From Lithodes maja (Eukaryota; Arthropoda; Malacostraca; Decapoda; Lithodidae), in contig JBAKBP010003171.1 of assembly GCA_037953745.1 (NCBI GenBank), positions 95,208 to 159,207 of the forward strand: 64,000 nt of DNA, written 5' to 3'. This document shows, piece by piece, positions 41,493-52,432 of the stretch; within the stretch, counting starts at the first letter, position 1, and every line of letters starts with the position of its first letter. The notes below the pieces were generated by a model that made no database searches, was not told where the DNA came from, and saw only the letters and a list, made by a program, of their open reading frames with translations. Both the position numbers and the translations under genes were made by a program.

Positions 41493-43303
41493 TGTTACGG
41501 CTGGATCGGCAATACATATTCGGGATTCTTGATCGTAGGACAGAAATGGCTTATGTGACAACGACACGCTCGATTCCAGTCCCAAATACTATATGCTCCA
41601 GACAACAAAAGCACCAACGCCCTACAGAGTTATCGTCTATGGTAACGAGGTACCTTAACTCGGCGAAAGTGTACAACAGGGGTAGGCTATGAGGCTAAAC
41701 TCCCTCAGACATTTATAGGTTACGTTATTACTAAAGAAATGCTATACTCAAGAAACTACGTTAATATTAAGCCTCTAATAATGTAGAATAGAAGCAGGCT
41801 AAAGGTATGACAGTGAAATGCTAAATGACAAATGTACACGCCTACTTGAAAGCGCGTGCACTAGAATAACTGTCCCCTACTAACATGCACTAGCATGTAG
41901 CATACAAGATGTTCATGATCCAGTAGATACCTAATAATACACATGGAAGGAACATAAACAGTAGTCACTTATTGTAATAATGAATCTATACTTGGAATAA
42001 CTAAAAGGTTGCAGGCAACAGTACTGCGCCGGTAGCCTACTACCGCATAGGCTACTTCGCTTCTCTCACTCTGTCTCCCCTCTGAGTCTGTATGCGCCCT
42101 ACGCAACAGAACTCCGGACACAGCAGCAAAACGACAGTGCAGTTAATTGATACATGAAAGTATTAATAGTGTTGTCTTGTGTGTGAGTAATGTGTACTGT
42201 AAAGTGTTATATACATAAACTTAAAGAGAGCTGCAATGCATAGTAAAATAAAGATATAACCCACTCATCATCCCCATGTGTTCTAGCTAGCAGGCCAAGT
42301 CACAGGAACAACGAGTCCCAGCACCGAAAGCGAGAACCCAGGAAAAGACTGCAGAGAACACAAGGACAGATAAATTACGTTACTCTACTATACCGGCACT
42401 ACGAGCGAGCTGTAGTCTCTGGTACTACACTCGCTCCTGGCTCGGTAGGCAAATCAAGGCTAAGTCCTCACCCCTCTACAGACAACTCCTGGGCATGGTC
42501 GGGCTCTTACACATGGCACTAGTCTAGTCACAAATTGGATGATGAGCTGGGCATATAACTCGTGAACATGTAGAACGTTCACCAACTATCCTCATCAAGA
42601 AGATCGCTGTTCACATTAACCCCTTAAATCTAATACATGTAAATATATGCTTGTCCTAAGAGTAATACGAGAGGTGAGTGCTGAAACTCCTTTAGGACCT
42701 CAAGGGAAGGGTATGCATTTAAATAGAGAGAAGAATGAAATGAGAGTAATGTCGTCAGAGAGAAAGAGTGCAACCGTGAGAAATTGGGAGAGAGGGCAAG
42801 GGATGTTAGAGTCTCAAAGGTTCTAGGCAACCTGGTCATAGAGCACACAGCGAGCCTCCAGGCAATGTGCTGTACGACAACATGGGCAGCCCAGACAGCA
42901 TAGGCAGGCGGCAATGTACTACCAACCCTGTCGCACCTAGCTATAAGCGCAGGGCTGCCAACCGGTCCATACGTCTGGCAACCACCCCCCCGGCAGCGTG
43001 GCGCGTGGCGCACCGCTACCCTCTCGCTCTGAAGTCTAACTCACTCTCTCTCTCTGAATTCCTATCATCTCATCTATCAACTTCTCTATTGATACTACAT
43101 ATTAAATGGAAGGTCTCGACATGGCTTAAAACAAAACCCACCACTGGTTAGCAAATGACGAGACCTTTGCAGAGATACAAAGAACATAGTTATACGTTGT
43201 CACACTCAATATAAGCAGCCAGCATGGTACACGGTCCGTGACGGTGCAGTGGAGTACCAAGGAGTACAATCAGGTTACGTTGCTACGCACTGGGTGCGTC
43301 ACA
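41493..43303 (-). repeat. Element B 3' LTR
   Basis: 1811 bp; TGTTACGGCTGGATCGG to GGGTGCGTCACA on the plus strand. A GTGGCGC duplication near 43000 distinguishes it from the 5' LTR. Confidence 0.92.
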
Positions 43304-43583
43304 GCCCCCCCAAGATTTTAGATAATCGACCTTAGAAGCATTATCAAAATCTGACAGGCAACCAACCGACCTGCTACCCTTAGCTGCCACTAATTGCAAA
43401 AGGTGCACAACAACTGAAGTGTGAATTATACATAAAACACAATATCGCATGCATCATGCTACAACAATAAAGACTTACAAAACTAAAACAAATTTTCTCG
43501 TTTATTTTATTGTTTTATAATCTTTTTGGACGGCGTTATGATAGCCTAATTTTACTCCTGCTCAACCCACACACCGTGCACGA
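43304..43583 (-). other. Element B 3' untranslated region and polypurine tract
   Basis: CTTGGGGGGGC on the element's strand abuts the 3' LTR. The remainder matches the equivalent part of element A nearly base for base. Confidence 0.7.
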
Positions 43584-46500
43584 CTATCCTGGATCATCAA
43601 CCCTTGATAGACAATCTGCTATCACGTTCTCACTCCCGGCAATATGCTGAATGTTGAGATTATACTCTTGGAGCATTAGGGACCACCTGGTCAACCGCAT
43701 ATTCCGATTGTGAAACTGATTTAGGAATTTCAAGGGATGATGGTCCGTATAAATCGTCACTACCGGGCCGTAGGCTGGAACATAAACTTCGAAATGTTTG
43801 AGCGACAAAACGATAGCAAGAAGCTCCTTCTCTATAGTCGAGTAATTCCTTTGTGCCGAATTAAACTTGCGAGAAAAGAAGCTCACTGGGTGTTCCAAGC
43901 CCTCGGAATCAGTCTGCAGTAACACTGCCCCGGCACCCACACCGCTGGCATCAGTCGCCAGCTGAAAACTCCTGGAGAAGTCTGGGGCTCTCAAAATCGG
44001 ATGTGTACACAGCAGGTGCTTGACTAGGTCGAAAGCCCTCTGACACTCCGCAGCCCAACAGAACTTCACTGACTTCGACAGTAGATCAGTTAACGGTGCT
44101 AAGACAGTAGAGTATCCCCGGATGAAGCGCCTATAATAGCCTATCATACCTAGGAACCGCATGACCTGGCGCTTAGTGGTGGGCCTGGGAAACATATTGA
44201 TAGCCTGTATCTTGCTCAGGGGGGGGCACACCCGGCCTAACCCGACCACGAAGCCAAGATACTGCACAGTAGCCTTTACAAACTCGCACTTCCTCAGGTT
44301 CACCACCAGCCCAGCATCGTGCAACTTCCCAAACAGGGTCTCTAAGTGCCTTAGGTGATTTTCAAAATTGTCATCATACACTATCACGTCATCAAGGTAG
44401 ACCGTGCAGTTAGGGATTTCGTCACAAATATCGTTCATCAGGTTCTGAAACGTGGCAGGTGCGTTCTTAAGCCCATAAGGCATTACGTTACATTGGTAGG
44501 TCTTGCCATCTACCACAAAACCACAAACTTTCTTAGCTCGGTCCGACAGGGGTACTTGCCAGTAGCCTTTTACAAGATCAATTTTAGTAAGGTACTTTGC
44601 ATTCCCTATCTTGTCCACGCTGTCGTCAACTCGAGGCAAAGGGTAAGGGTTGGTAGTGGTCAAGCCATTTAGCCTACGAAAATCTATGCAGAACCGCACC
44701 TTGCCGTCAGGTTTTGGCTGCAACGTGACGGGTGATGTCCACTTCACATAACCTTCAGTGATCATCCCTCTCTCAACCATGTACTTTAACTCCTCCCGTA
44801 AAGCTGGCAACTTTACCGGGGGCACACGGTAGGGCACTGACTTGAAGGGCACATTATCACCGACGTCCACGTCGTGCGTTACCTGAGTAGTGAGACCTGG
44901 GTGTTCGGCGAAAACAGAGGGGTATGACCTGAACAGGCCTAGGACAGCAGCACCCTGGTGCTCAGGCAGGTGACTTACAGCTTGCCTAGCCTCTTGTTCA
45001 GTATTCCCCGCCCACTGTTCCGCGGAAATGACACAGTCCCAGCTATCCTCCTCAGCAGCATGACTGTTCCCACCTCCTTCTCCACCCTGGCCGCTGCAGG
45101 CCAGCACAGGGACAGTGAGAGGCTCTGAGGGGCGTCTCACATACTCTTTCATGAGGTTAACATGACATAACTGATGTTTTTTTCTACGGTCAGGTGTTGC
45201 AACGAGATAATCAAGGTCGGACAGTTTCTTAGCCACCACATACGGCCCAATAAACTTGGCAGAAAGGGGGTGTCCAGGCAAAGGTAAAAGCAACATTACC
45301 TCCTGACCCACCGAAAACTCCCGAAGCTTCACCTTGGCGTCATACTGGTGCTTCATGACCGCCTGTGCATTAACCAAGTTATTACCTGCCGCTGCCATGC
45401 AACCTATAAGTCTCTCCCGGCTCTCAAGGATATATTTAAGTACAGACCCCGGCTTCTCTTCGCCCTCCCAGATCTCTTTCACCATACTTAAAGGTCCTCT
45501 CACATTATGGCCAAAGACTAGTTGATTTGGACTGAACCCCAGGCTCTCTCCTGGGACTTCACGTGCAGCGAACAGAACATACGGCAGACCCAAATCCCAA
45601 TCAGTGTCATGTTCTGCACAGTAACAGCGTAGCATACTCTTCAGGGTCGAGTGCCACCGCTCCAAGACTCCCTGACTCTCGGGATGGTAGGCTGACGACA
45701 CTACAGAACATATACCGTGCAACTGAAGGGTTTGCTTGAACAATTTGGATGTAAAATTGCTCCCCTGGTCTGACTGCACCTCACGTGGAAATCCATAACG
45801 GGAACAGAACAATAATAAGTTTTTAACAACTGCCTTTGCCGAGCCGTTTCTCATGGGGTATGCGTCCGGGTATCTCGTAGCCACATCCATGATTGTCAAC
45901 AGGAATTTATTGCCACTACTAGTAGGCGGGAAAGGGCCAACCAAATCTACTACAACTTTGCTGAACGGAGGCCCGGTGACAGGTATGGGAAACAAAGGTG
46001 CCTTCGGGATTGTCTGGTTAGGCTTCCCCGTTGTCTGGCAGGTCGCACACCCAGCCACCCATGCACAGACATCAGCCTTGACCCCAGGCCACCAGAAAAA
46101 CCTGCCCAATGCCGCCAATGTTTTTGTTACCCCCAAATGACCCGCCACCGGCACATCATGCGCCAGACACAATAAGGACTCTCTATACTTATTTGGAACA
46201 ACCACCTGGTCTACTACCCTCGCACCGCCCTCCCACTTCGATTTAGGGTCTAGAAATCTGCGGTTCAATATCCTGTTGAGCCTAAAGAAATCTCCCGGCT
46301 TCGCATCCCCATCTTCCTCCAACTCTATGGCACCATTGCTATAACGAGCTAGGCTAGCGTCTTGCAGCTGCTGCTCACTAATGTCCCTGGGCGTCAATGC
46401 ATCAAGATGGTTTTGTAATAAGACATTACCCCGGCTAGTAGGCTCTACTGCCTTAGTGGCTCTCGCTACAGCTCTTGCCTCACGCGAAGTCTTACCCAAC

Positions 46501-48683
46501 TCTGCCTTGTTACACACCATATCTGGGCCAGAGTCAACTCCCGTGTTTATTATAGGTCCAAGTACCGAATCACCGAGAAGTGCAGCAGAATCAATGTCCC
46601 TTTTTCTGCCCTTAGCAACCTTCTCCTGATCCTTCCTCCACTGTCCCCGAGGTTGAGTGCTAGGCTGTGCAGGAGCCGCAGAGCGAGATCGGGTTACCAC
46701 ACAGGCCATCTCATCCTGTTGGCACCTCCCAACCCATTCCCGATTCTCACCATCCACGTCGGCCGCCCTCTCGGCAACGACTAAGGGTGGAGTCCCGGAA
46801 GTGGGCACCGCAAAGTCGTTGCCGAGAAGAAGGTCGACGCCCTCAACTGGCAAACACTCAACGATCCCTACATCCAGCTCCCTGCACACCTCTCCCACTC
46901 TCAACTCCAACCTCACAAGTGGGTATGACCTCGTAGCATTTATACCCTGCACCACAACAACTCTGGCCGCATTTATCGGTTTCCCTGTGAAGTTCCTCAA
47001 CAAAGTTTGCGAAGCCCCCGTATCCCTCAGCAAGTCAACCCTCCGTAGTTCACTCCCCCAGCTCACAAACCCGTGTCCCCGATGGTCACAGAAAGTGTCC
47101 CGGACAGGTGTCGAGCCTTCCGTACGCTTCTTTACCGCGTGTGCCTCAGCTGCTGACAACCTACCCCGGGCAGTTGCTGCAGCCTTCAGAGACACACCGA
47201 TACTGTGAACCAATGACACCGGCTTAGCGGGAGTGTTACTAGGGCACTCACGTGAATAATGGCCTAGCTTCTGACATTTGTAACATTTCACATCCCCAAT
47301 GGGCTTCTTCCCTTGTGCGGGCGAAGAAGGGGCCTGACCTTTAGTAAACGGGAGAGGCTTGTGTTTGTAGGTGTTATTAGGTGCAATGCATTTAGTGTGG
47401 TTATGTGTGTCATAGGATTGGTTATTATCGAAAACTCTGGTGGGTGGGGTATAGCGCCCCTTCTGCCCTGACTCAGCCCTCTGAGCGGCACCGCAACCAC
47501 GAATCAATGATAATCTGAAGTCTGCCATCTTGGCAGCCTCCTCTACTGTCTTGGGACATTTTTCCTTAATGTTCAGCGTTAGATCGGTTCCAGTACATTT
47601 GTAAAACTGTTCCAGATAGAAAAGTTGCTTAATTTCCTCAGCCGACTCTGCGTGCTCGGACCGAAACCAGTTATTACCTGCATCTGTTAAGTCCCGTGCG
47701 TGCTCCATAAAACTGACGTCGCTCTTCTTATTCACGCCACGGAACTTCAATCTATAAGTTTCGGGTTGCAGTTCGTAGGCCCGGAGCACAGCCTCCTTCA
47801 CCAGTCCATACACTACACTCTCGTCCAGTGACAGTGCATCGTAGGCTTTCAACCCCTTACCCACTAGACGTGATGAAACTAATGCTGCCCATTTAACCTC
47901 CGGCCAGTCATACTCACGACACTTCTTTTCGAAACGAGCAAAAAACTCAGTCACTGCTGTCTCATCAAATGTGGGTACTAACTTAATTAAATGCGAAAGT
48001 GAGTCTGTAACCCGGTGCCCACCACCGAGATGACGCCCCGTGGTCTCTACTCTAGACTTCTCGACATCCATTTCAGCCTGGTACCTGGTTGCATCCTGAT
48101 TGGCTTGGATTCTAGCAACCTCTATGCGTTCTATACTAGCCTGTTGTATCTGAGTCTCCTGCAGCTTAAACTTAGCTAGTTCTAGCTGAAATAACATCTC
48201 AGGAGACAGGCCTGGGGGGGGAGAGCACAAAATGGGGGATCCACACCGAGACGTGTTTACGGGTAAGCCAGCTTGCCCTTGAGAACCCTCCTGCTGCATC
48301 GTGCTAAGACTCGCTGGCTGAGGGCCCAGCTCAGGGGTAGAGTGGAATGGAGGCTTGGAGGGAACCCCCCAAGACCCCACTCCACCCACCGCCCCATCGC
48401 CATCACCCAACAAACATGCCACCAAATTCTTCTTGGGCCAACTGTCAGGACAGTCCCGCCCCAAAACCGTGGCTAAACAGCGAAGACCGTAACAATCAAT
48501 AGCCTGCAGGCGCTGTTCGGTCAAAGGTGTCTGCAAAAATGCCCGGGCATCCCTCTCTCCACTTATAACACTCCCCTCCCCAAACATCTGTTGTACTTGC
48601 TGGTTACTAGGCTGTACCGTGTTATCCTCCCCCGTAAATGATGAGTCATTAGACATAGTGCTGGTTATACAATTGCTGTTCAT
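43584..48683 (-). CDS. Element B Gag-Pol polyprotein (Gag-PR-INT-RT-RNase H)
   Basis: Uninterrupted frame of 1699 codons, ATG at 48683 to TAG. Same architecture as element A with numbering 13 lower after the coiled coil: SCAN-like capsid domain about 308-391, CCHC knuckle from Cys467, protease Asp554, H2C2 module 842-882, integrase Asp913, Asp972 and Glu1008, YLDD 1429-1432, RNase H Asp1578. All catalytic residues I can name are present. The 13-residue difference is loss of one unit of the QASIERIxLQET-type repeat in the Gag coiled coil. Other changes are scattered substitutions (for instance Asp to Asn just after YLDDVIVYD). Likely competent. Confidence 0.95.
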   Translation of the reverse strand: MNSNCITSTMSNDSSFTGEDNTVQPSNQQVQQMFGEGSVISGERDARAFLQTPLTEQRLQAIDCYGLRCLATVLGRDCPDSWPKKNLVACLLGDGDGAVGGVGSWGVPSKPPFHSTPELGPQPASLSTMQQEGSQGQAGLPVNTSRCGSPILCSPPPGLSPEMLFQLELAKFKLQETQIQQASIERIEVARIQANQDATRYQAEMDVEKSRVETTGRHLGGGHRVTDSLSHLIKLVPTFDETAVTEFFARFEKKCREYDWPEVKWAALVSSRLVGKGLKAYDALSLDESVVYGLVKEAVLRAYELQPETYRLKFRGVNKKSDVSFMEHARDLTDAGNNWFRSEHAESAEEIKQLFYLEQFYKCTGTDLTLNIKEKCPKTVEEAAKMADFRLSLIRGCGAAQRAESGQKGRYTPPTRVFDNNQSYDTHNHTKCIAPNNTYKHKPLPFTKGQAPSSPAQGKKPIGDVKCYKCQKLGHYSRECPSNTPAKPVSLVHSIGVSLKAAATARGRLSAAEAHAVKKRTEGSTPVRDTFCDHRGHGFVSWGSELRRVDLLRDTGASQTLLRNFTGKPINAARVVVVQGINATRSYPLVRLELRVGEVCRELDVGIVECLPVEGVDLLLGNDFAVPTSGTPPLVVAERAADVDGENREWVGRCQQDEMACVVTRSRSAAPAQPSTQPRGQWRKDQEKVAKGRKRDIDSAALLGDSVLGPIINTGVDSGPDMVCNKAELGKTSREARAVARATKAVEPTSRGNVLLQNHLDALTPRDISEQQLQDASLARYSNGAIELEEDGDAKPGDFFRLNRILNRRFLDPKSKWEGGARVVDQVVVPNKYRESLLCLAHDVPVAGHLGVTKTLAALGRFFWWPGVKADVCAWVAGCATCQTTGKPNQTIPKAPLFPIPVTGPPFSKVVVDLVGPFPPTSSGNKFLLTIMDVATRYPDAYPMRNGSAKAVVKNLLLFCSRYGFPREVQSDQGSNFTSKLFKQTLQLHGICSVVSSAYHPESQGVLERWHSTLKSMLRCYCAEHDTDWDLGLPYVLFAAREVPGESLGFSPNQLVFGHNVRGPLSMVKEIWEGEEKPGSVLKYILESRERLIGCMAAAGNNLVNAQAVMKHQYDAKVKLREFSVGQEVMLLLPLPGHPLSAKFIGPYVVAKKLSDLDYLVATPDRRKKHQLCHVNLMKEYVRRPSEPLTVPVLACSGQGGEGGGNSHAAEEDSWDCVISAEQWAGNTEQEARQAVSHLPEHQGAAVLGLFRSYPSVFAEHPGLTTQVTHDVDVGDNVPFKSVPYRVPPVKLPALREELKYMVERGMITEGYVKWTSPVTLQPKPDGKVRFCIDFRRLNGLTTTNPYPLPRVDDSVDKIGNAKYLTKIDLVKGYWQVPLSDRAKKVCGFVVDGKTYQCNVMPYGLKNAPATFQNLMNDICDEIPNCTVYLDDVIVYDDNFENHLRHLETLFGKLHDAGLVVNLRKCEFVKATVQYLGFVVGLGRVCPPLSKIQAINMFPRPTTKRQVMRFLGMIGYYRRFIRGYSTVLAPLTDLLSKSVKFCWAAECQRAFDLVKHLLCTHPILRAPDFSRSFQLATDASGVGAGAVLLQTDSEGLEHPVSFFSRKFNSAQRNYSTIEKELLAIVLSLKHFEVYVPAYGPVVTIYTDHHPLKFLNQFHNRNMRLTRWSLMLQEYNLNIQHIAGSENVIADCLSRVDDPG

Positions 48684-48914
48684 AAAAAAAAAGAAGTGCT
48701 TATTACTAATTGCAGTCTCGACTCACAAAATGTTAAAGATGCTTGAATGACTCTACTCTAGACACCCCCAACGAAACAATCTGCAAGTCCACCAATACAA
48801 AAATGACACAATAAAAATTCCTCCAATATGCAAGAAAATTCTAGCCAGCTCTACTAGGTAGCATAGAATAGTTCTCCAAAAAACATGTGATAGGATACTA
48901 CTGAATCCTGGCAA

Positions 48915-48922
48915 GGTCGCCA
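48915..48922 (-). promoter_or_regulatory. Element B primer-binding site
   Basis: GGTCGCCA on the plus strand, three bases from the 5' LTR; same octamer as in A and C. Confidence 0.6.
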
Positions 48923-48925
48923 TTT

Positions 48926-50734
48926 TGTTACGGCTGGATCGGCAATACATATTCGGGATTCTTGATCGTAGGACAGAAATGGCTTATGTGACAACGACAC
49001 GCTCGATTCCAGTCCCAAATACTATATGCTCCAGACAACAAAAGCACCAACGCCCTACAGAGTTATCGTCTATGGTAACGAGGTACCTTAACTCGGCGAA
49101 AGTGTACAACAGGGGTAGGCTATGAGGCTAAACTCCCTCAGACATTTATAGGTTACGTTATTACTAAAGAAATGCTATACTCAAGAAACTACGTTAATAT
49201 TAAGCCTCTAATAATGTAGAATAGAAGCAGGCTAAAGGTATGACAGTGAAATGCTAAATGACAAATGTACACGCCTACTTGAAAGCGCGTGCACTAGAAT
49301 AACTGTCCCCTACTAACATGCACTAGCATGTAGCATACAAGATGTTCATGATCCAGTAGATACCTAATAATACACATGGAAGGAACATAAACAGTAGTCA
49401 CTTATTGTAATAATGAATCTATACTTGGAATAACTAAAAGGTTGCAGGCAACAGTACTGCGCCGGTAGCCTACTACCGCATAGGCTACTTCGCTTCTCTC
49501 ACTCTGTCTCCCCTCTGAGTCTGTATGCGCCCTACGCAACAGAACTCCGGACACAGCAGCAAAACGACAGTGCAGTTAATTGATACATGAAAGTATTAAT
49601 AGTGTTGTCTTGTGTGTGAGTAATGTGTACTGTAAAGTGTTATATACATAAACTTAAAGAGAGCTGCAATGCATAGTAAAATAAAGATATAACCCACTCA
49701 TCATCCCCATGTGTTCTAGCTAGCAGGCCAAGTCACAGGAACAACGAGTCCCAGCACCGAAAGCGAGAACCCAGGAAAAGACTGCAGAGAACACAAGGAC
49801 AGATAAATTACGTTACTCTACTATACCGGCACTACGAGCGAGCTGTAGTCTCTGGTACTACACTCGCTCCTGGCTCGGTAGGCAAATCAAGGCTAAGTCC
49901 TCACCCCTCTACAGACAACTCCTGGGCATGGTCGGGCTCTTACACATGGCACTAGTCTAGTCACAAATTGGATGATGAGCTGGGCATATAACTCGTGAAC
50001 ATGTAGAACGTTCACCAACTATCCTCATCAAGAAGATCGCTGTTCACATTAACCCCTTAAATCTAATACATGTAAATATATGCTTGTCCTAAGAGTAATA
50101 CGAGAGGTGAGTGCTGAAACTCCTTTAGGACCTCAAGGGAAGGGTATGCATTTAAATAGAGAGAAGAATGAAATGAGAGTAATGTCGTCAGAGAGAAAGA
50201 GTGCAACCGTGAGAAATTGGGAGAGAGGGCAAGGGATGTTAGAGTCTCAAAGGTTCTAGGCAACCTGGTCATAGAGCACACAGCGAGCCTCCAGGCAATG
50301 TGCTGTACGACAACATGGGCAGCCCAGACAGCATAGGCAGGCGGCAATGTACTACCAACCCTGTCGCACCTAGCTATAAGCGCAGGGCTGCCAACCGGTC
50401 CATACGTCTGGCAACCACCCCCCCCCCCCGGCAGCGTGGCGCACCGCTACCCTCTCGCTCTGAAGTCTAACTCACTCTCTCTCTCTGAATTCCTATCATC
50501 TCATCTATCAACTTCTCTATTGATACTACATATTAAATGGAAGGTCTCGACATGGCTTAAAACAAAACCCACCACTGGTTAGCAAATGACGAGACCTTTG
50601 CAGAGATACAAAGAACATAGTTATACGTTGTCACACTCAATATAAGCAGCCAGCATGGTACACGGTCCGTGACGGTGCAGTGGAGTACCAAGGAGTACAA
50701 TCAGGTTACGTTGCTACGCACTGGGTGCGTCACA
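48926..50734 (-). repeat. Element B 5' LTR
   Basis: 1809 bp; the C run near 50417 is longer than in the 3' LTR. Outer end GCGTCACA followed by ATAT. Confidence 0.92.
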
Positions 50735-50747
50735 ATATATATATAAT

Positions 50748-50798
<51 letters not shown>

Positions 50799-50920
50799 GA
50801 GTAAGAGTGAAGGTGTGGGAGTGAGTGTTTGTGAGAGAGAGAGTTGATGTGTATTTTGCATTTATGTATGTATTTATGTATGTATGTAAGTACATACCCC
50901 ATAAATAGATCCAATTCTTA
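50735..50920. repeat. (AT)n and (GT)n microsatellites and TGTA/TGTATT repeats
   Basis: AT repeats at 50735-50746, then about 21 GT units at 50751-50793, purine-rich sequence and TATGTATGTATTTATG repeats. Right flank of element B. Frames across it are artefacts. Confidence 0.9.
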
Positions 50921-51194
50921 GAGTCCGGGACCAGTTTCGCGTTCCCTTGTCCCTATTTCTGTCTTGTATATTCGGTGAATTTTACAAGGGTAGGAGGAGT
51001 CCTAGCCTCCCGCCCCCGAAGTAGGAAAAGTAATAACCAACAGGAAAAGAGACAAACACAAATTGCTAAGGTTGGGTAGAGGCTGCCAAACTTGACTCTG
51101 GACAGGACCAGCCCTCACCGTTATTGTAATGTTATAGGAGTGAGCTTAGGGTAGTGGGATCCTGTCTTTCTAACTCATATTATCATATTTGACT
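50921..51194. other. Unassigned sequence
   Basis: No coding frame or repeat that I recognise. Confidence 0.3.
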
Positions 51195-51556
51195 TTAAAG
51201 GGAGAGTGGTTTGTTTTTAGTCTATTATTTCATGTATTCATTTACTGTTTAGTTCCCTCGGTAGATCTCCCTCAAACTTAGAAACACATCTCCTAGACCC
51301 CCCCCCCCCACTCCCCCTTCAAGATAAATGTGTACATTTTTCGGCAGAAAAATGTCCCGCGGATCCTTTTATAATTATAAACTTGCCGTCTCTCGCCAGG
51401 AAAAATATCGACACCTAAAGAGAACGATAGGTCTTAAAATTGACAACGAAATGGGGCGAAAGGTCTTAAAATCGCCAAACAAATGGGCCTAATGTTTTAT
51501 TATCTGAAACTAATGAGGAAGAAGGGGAACCAGAAAAATGGTCCATCTCCCCATAA
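51195..51556 (-). mobile_element. MITE of the ~360-bp family, copy 5, reverse oriented
   Basis: Ends TTAAAGGGAGAGTGGTTTG and ATGGTCCATCTCCCCATAA. The inside is the reverse of the other copies: TTTTTCGGcAGAAAAATGTCCCG, CTCGCCAGGAAAAATATCGACACCTAAA, AATGGGGCGAAAGGTCTTAAAATCG. Confidence 0.65.
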
Positions 51557-51689
51557 GTATCGAGAAATGAGCTGTTAAGGGATTCAATTTTTGTTCTTGG
51601 CACACATTACATATTTCTGGGAGTGAATTCCTCCTTCCTATACTTATACACGGAAAAGCAAAATGTCCTCACACCTTTCTTGCAAGACG

Positions 51690-51710
51690 TGTGTGTGTGT
51701 GGATAAGAGA

Positions 51711-51747
<37 letters not shown>

Positions 51748-51807
51748 GGAGGGGGGGTGATGTGGTATATTGGGAGAGTGATACATATGAAATTGAATGC
51801 AAATATA

Positions 51808-51864
<57 letters not shown>
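51690..51864. repeat. (GT)n and (AG)n microsatellites
   Basis: GT-rich tract 51690-51743 and a pure AG tract of about 28 units at 51809-51864. Frames on both strands are Ser/Leu or Arg/Glu artefacts. Confidence 0.95.
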
Positions 51865-51865
<1 letters not shown>

Positions 51866-52061
51866 CTGGCTACGAGGGAGTGTGAGGAAAGTCAAATAAA
51901 CTAATATTTGTCTTTTTCTGCGGTACATATTTGCCCAAATGAGTTCACATTCCATCTCTTTGATGATGAAATGTTCCCAACTTGCAATACACTAAATACT
52001 TGTTATTTACTTTCATGATTATTGAATGGCAGAATTGGCCTTAACTTATAAACATAATTAT

Positions 52062-52272
52062 CTAACCTTTACAGTACGATGACACCTTTTTACCTTTTAT
52101 GCTGGCTAATATTAGACGATTTTCTCCAGTTTGTGAAAATATTATGTGATTCAGATGGTTCAATAAGAGATTATTTACCCTTTTGAGTCCTAGAAGATTA
52201 TAAGTTAAATACAATCGTCTAATGGATACCAGAATAAGACGAACAGTCAGTCATCGTGCTGAAGGGGTTAAT
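52062..52272. mobile_element. Short MITE with inverted ends
   Basis: Left end AACCTTTACAGTACGATGAC; right end in reverse TTAACCCCTTCAGCACGATG, i.e. imperfect inverted repeats. Internally the motif near CTGGCTAATATTAGACG is mirrored by CGTCTAATGGATACCAG. About 210 bp, related to the fragment at 4657. Confidence 0.5.
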
Positions 52273-52432
52273 TAGATGTTTATTAGTTTGATGTTTGTTA
52301 TGTTATACATATATCTCTATATCTTTTATATAACCTTGATTATTTACAGTGTATTCGTCACTATGTTGCCTATCTGACACACTCTCTCTCTCTCTCTCAC
52401 TCTTCTACCGAAATTAAAGCTATAATGCGTAA

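Larger units (their letters stand above)
41493..50734 (-). mobile_element. Element B: full-length Gmr1-like LTR retrotransposon, intact gag-pol
   Basis: 9242 bp, reverse oriented. LTRs 41493-43303 (3') and 48926-50734 (5') appear identical except for indels at a C run and a GTGGCGC duplication near 42990/50415. ATAT duplications flank it (41489-41492 and 50735-50738). It has a polypurine tract, a TGGCGACC primer site and one 1699-codon frame. It inserted into a TG/AT microsatellite. Very close to A throughout and in the same orientation, 4.8 kb away. Confidence 0.95.
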
